Source: Undibacterium sp. (GTDB lineage: Bacteria; Pseudomonadota; Gammaproteobacteria; Burkholderiales; Burkholderiaceae). From it: 27,019 nucleotides of DNA. The DNA is taken from contig JACMRF010000003.1 of the NCBI GenBank assembly GCA_014376575.1, positions 1-27,019 on the forward strand, written 5' to 3'. Each line of letters begins with the position of its first letter. Position 1 is the stretch's first letter. Positions 26,140 through 27,019 of the stretch are shown one piece after another. The translations under genes and the position numbers were made by a program. The notes beneath the pieces were generated by a model. That model was not told the DNA's origin and searched no databases. It was given only the letters and a program-made list of their open reading frames with translations.

Positions 26140-26237
26140 TTTCATCTTTAATCGTTGCGATCTCGGCTCGTGGTTTTTTAGAAGATCCCATTCCGATTCA
26201 GGTTAAAATGCAGCCACAAAAACCCAGAGAAAATCCC

Positions 26238-26504
26238 ATGTCAGATCCAAAACTACTCGATTGCAAGAACCAAGCCGTTGCCTTAGGCGACATCGTGCGC
26301 GTCGTCACGCTAGACAAAAAATTCATCAAGAGCTTTCCCGCTGATGAACGTATTTTGATCGAATCAATGATAGGCAACCTGTTCAAGGTCATGGCCATCG
26401 ATGAAGAAGGCCAACCCTGCGTCATGCGCGAATGGCACGACGAAAAAGGCATCATGCAAACCCACGTGATTGCGCTTGATCCAGGAGAGATGGAAAAGAT
26501 TTAA
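26238..26504 (+). CDS. small hypothetical protein
   Basis: The 88-residue product starts MSDPKLLDCKNQAVALGDIV. It contains IVRVVTLDKKFI and ESMIGNLFKVMAIDEEGQPC, a pattern like a small beta-barrel, and ends in ALDPGEMEKI. I do not recognise a family. I prefer ATG 26238 because TAAAAT at 26202-26207 looks like a -10 box that would place the transcript start after the in-frame ATG 26208. If 26208 is used, the product has 98 residues and CAGG five bases upstream. Strong codon-like composition and a clean frame support a real gene. Confidence 0.6.
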   Translation: MSDPKLLDCKNQAVALGDIVRVVTLDKKFIKSFPADERILIESMIGNLFKVMAIDEEGQPCVMREWHDEKGIMQTHVIALDPGEMEKI

Positions 26505-26689
26505 GGACTAGAAAATTGTCTATTGCCGCTTATCTTGACACCGGCACATGATGAAAACTATCCGACATCGGGACGCCTGCAAGTTTTTAAGAATACCCTA
26601 GCCCACCACGCAATATCCACGCGCCTTCGCAAGCAATATAGGCTTGGAACCCGCATGGACATTGCGCACTGACGATGCGGTGTTAAACA

Positions 26690-26717
26690 CTGGCGCTATT
26701 GCCCACAACAGCGCCAG
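26690..26717. other. stem-loop downstream of the M13 peptidase gene
   Basis: CTGGCGCT (26690-26697) pairs with AGCGCCAG (26710-26717) around a 12-base loop, nine bases past the peptidase stop on the minus strand. It lacks a T-run, so it may be a weak terminator or mRNA-stabilising hairpin. Confidence 0.4.
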
Positions 26718-26725
26718 CATGCCAC

Positions 26726-27019
26726 TTACCAAATAGTTACACGCTTGGCTTCCACCCGCAACGGTGATTTCTCGGCCGAACAATTAAAGGCTTTGGAAAA
26801 CTCCGGCATATTTGCCAGTGGTGCGATGACGCGGTATTTTTCTGGGGCGTGCGGGTCAGTCGCCAGTTGCAGGCGCAGGCGCTCGTCGCGCATCAGGCCG
26901 CGGAAGCTTTGGGCGTTGGCGATGAAGAAGCGTTGCTCTGGCGTGTAGCCGTCAATCTCGGCCGCTTGCGGTTTGTTTTTGAGTGAATTGCGCAAAGCTT
27001 GCAGAGCGATTTTCATACC
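26726..27019 (-). CDS. M13-family metallopeptidase, C-terminal end only
   Basis: The frame runs off the right edge and ends at TAA 26728-26726. About 97 residues of the C-terminus of a neprilysin/PepO-type zinc endopeptidase are present. GMKIALQALRNSL, then GYTPEQRFFIANAQSFRG, YRVIAPLANMPEFSKAFNC and the final VTIW are typical of the family end. The HExxH zinc motif lies outside the window. Members are usually exported endopeptidases with broad peptide specificity. Confidence 0.88.
   Translation of the reverse strand, partial: GMKIALQALRNSLKNKPQAAEIDGYTPEQRFFIANAQSFRGLMRDERLRLQLATDPHAPEKYRVIAPLANMPEFSKAFNCSAEKSPLRVEAKRVTIW

Noticed and set aside
26598..26783. 61-residue minus-strand frame overlapping the end of the M13 peptidase gene
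   Set aside because: It overlaps the peptidase in another frame and has no clear ribosome-binding site or recognised motif.

Overview
The window looks like a chromosomal segment of a betaproteobacterium, probably Burkholderiales and most likely an Oxalobacteraceae relative such as Undibacterium or Herminiimonas. This is inferred from the E. coli-like iscRSUA-hscBA-fdx-iscX order, the protein sequences, the moderate GC content and the presence of DUF1800/DUF1501, DUF4337 and AdiA-type decarboxylase genes. I ran no database search. No rRNA, tRNA, CRISPR array, transposase or phage gene was seen.

Positions 1-233 hold the 3' end of a Cdd1-like helix-hairpin-helix gene. Positions 330-6030 hold a complete ISC iron-sulfur cluster operon behind a sigma70-like promoter that overlaps an IscR-type operator: iscR, iscS, iscU, iscA, hscB, hscA, fdx and iscX. 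The scaffold, desulfurase, carrier, chaperones and ferredoxin keep their known key residues. The last gene, iscX, carries an in-frame stop eight codons before its normal end.

Positions 6236-7825 encode an orphan membrane histidine kinase. Positions 7991-10676 form a tight cluster, thyA-folA-DUF4337-mipA/ompV, closed by a strong terminator. A 756-residue AdiA/LdcC-type amino acid decarboxylase (11000-13270) has its own terminator. It is followed by a PilZ (c-di-GMP) protein, a DUF1800 lipoprotein and a Tat-exported DUF1501 protein. A bidirectional terminator separates these from leftward genes: a superoxide dismutase with a twin-arginine-like leader, dcd, an XdhC/CoxI-like protein and a DnaQ-type exonuclease fused to DUF1653.

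Rightward genes resume with a possible 47-residue ORF, an MFS exporter, an OPT-family transporter and a small conserved-looking protein. The window ends in the C-terminus of a leftward M13 metallopeptidase.

The non-coding stretches at 20384-21052 and 25869-26237 contain long palindromic repeats. Two are diverged copies of one composite element; the third is a 118-bp element with perfect 21-bp inverted ends. Next to them lies a start-less coding remnant. I found no clear new multi-gene system. The best leads are the decaying iscX, the palindromic repeats, the exonuclease-DUF1653 fusion and the exported DUF1800/DUF1501 module.
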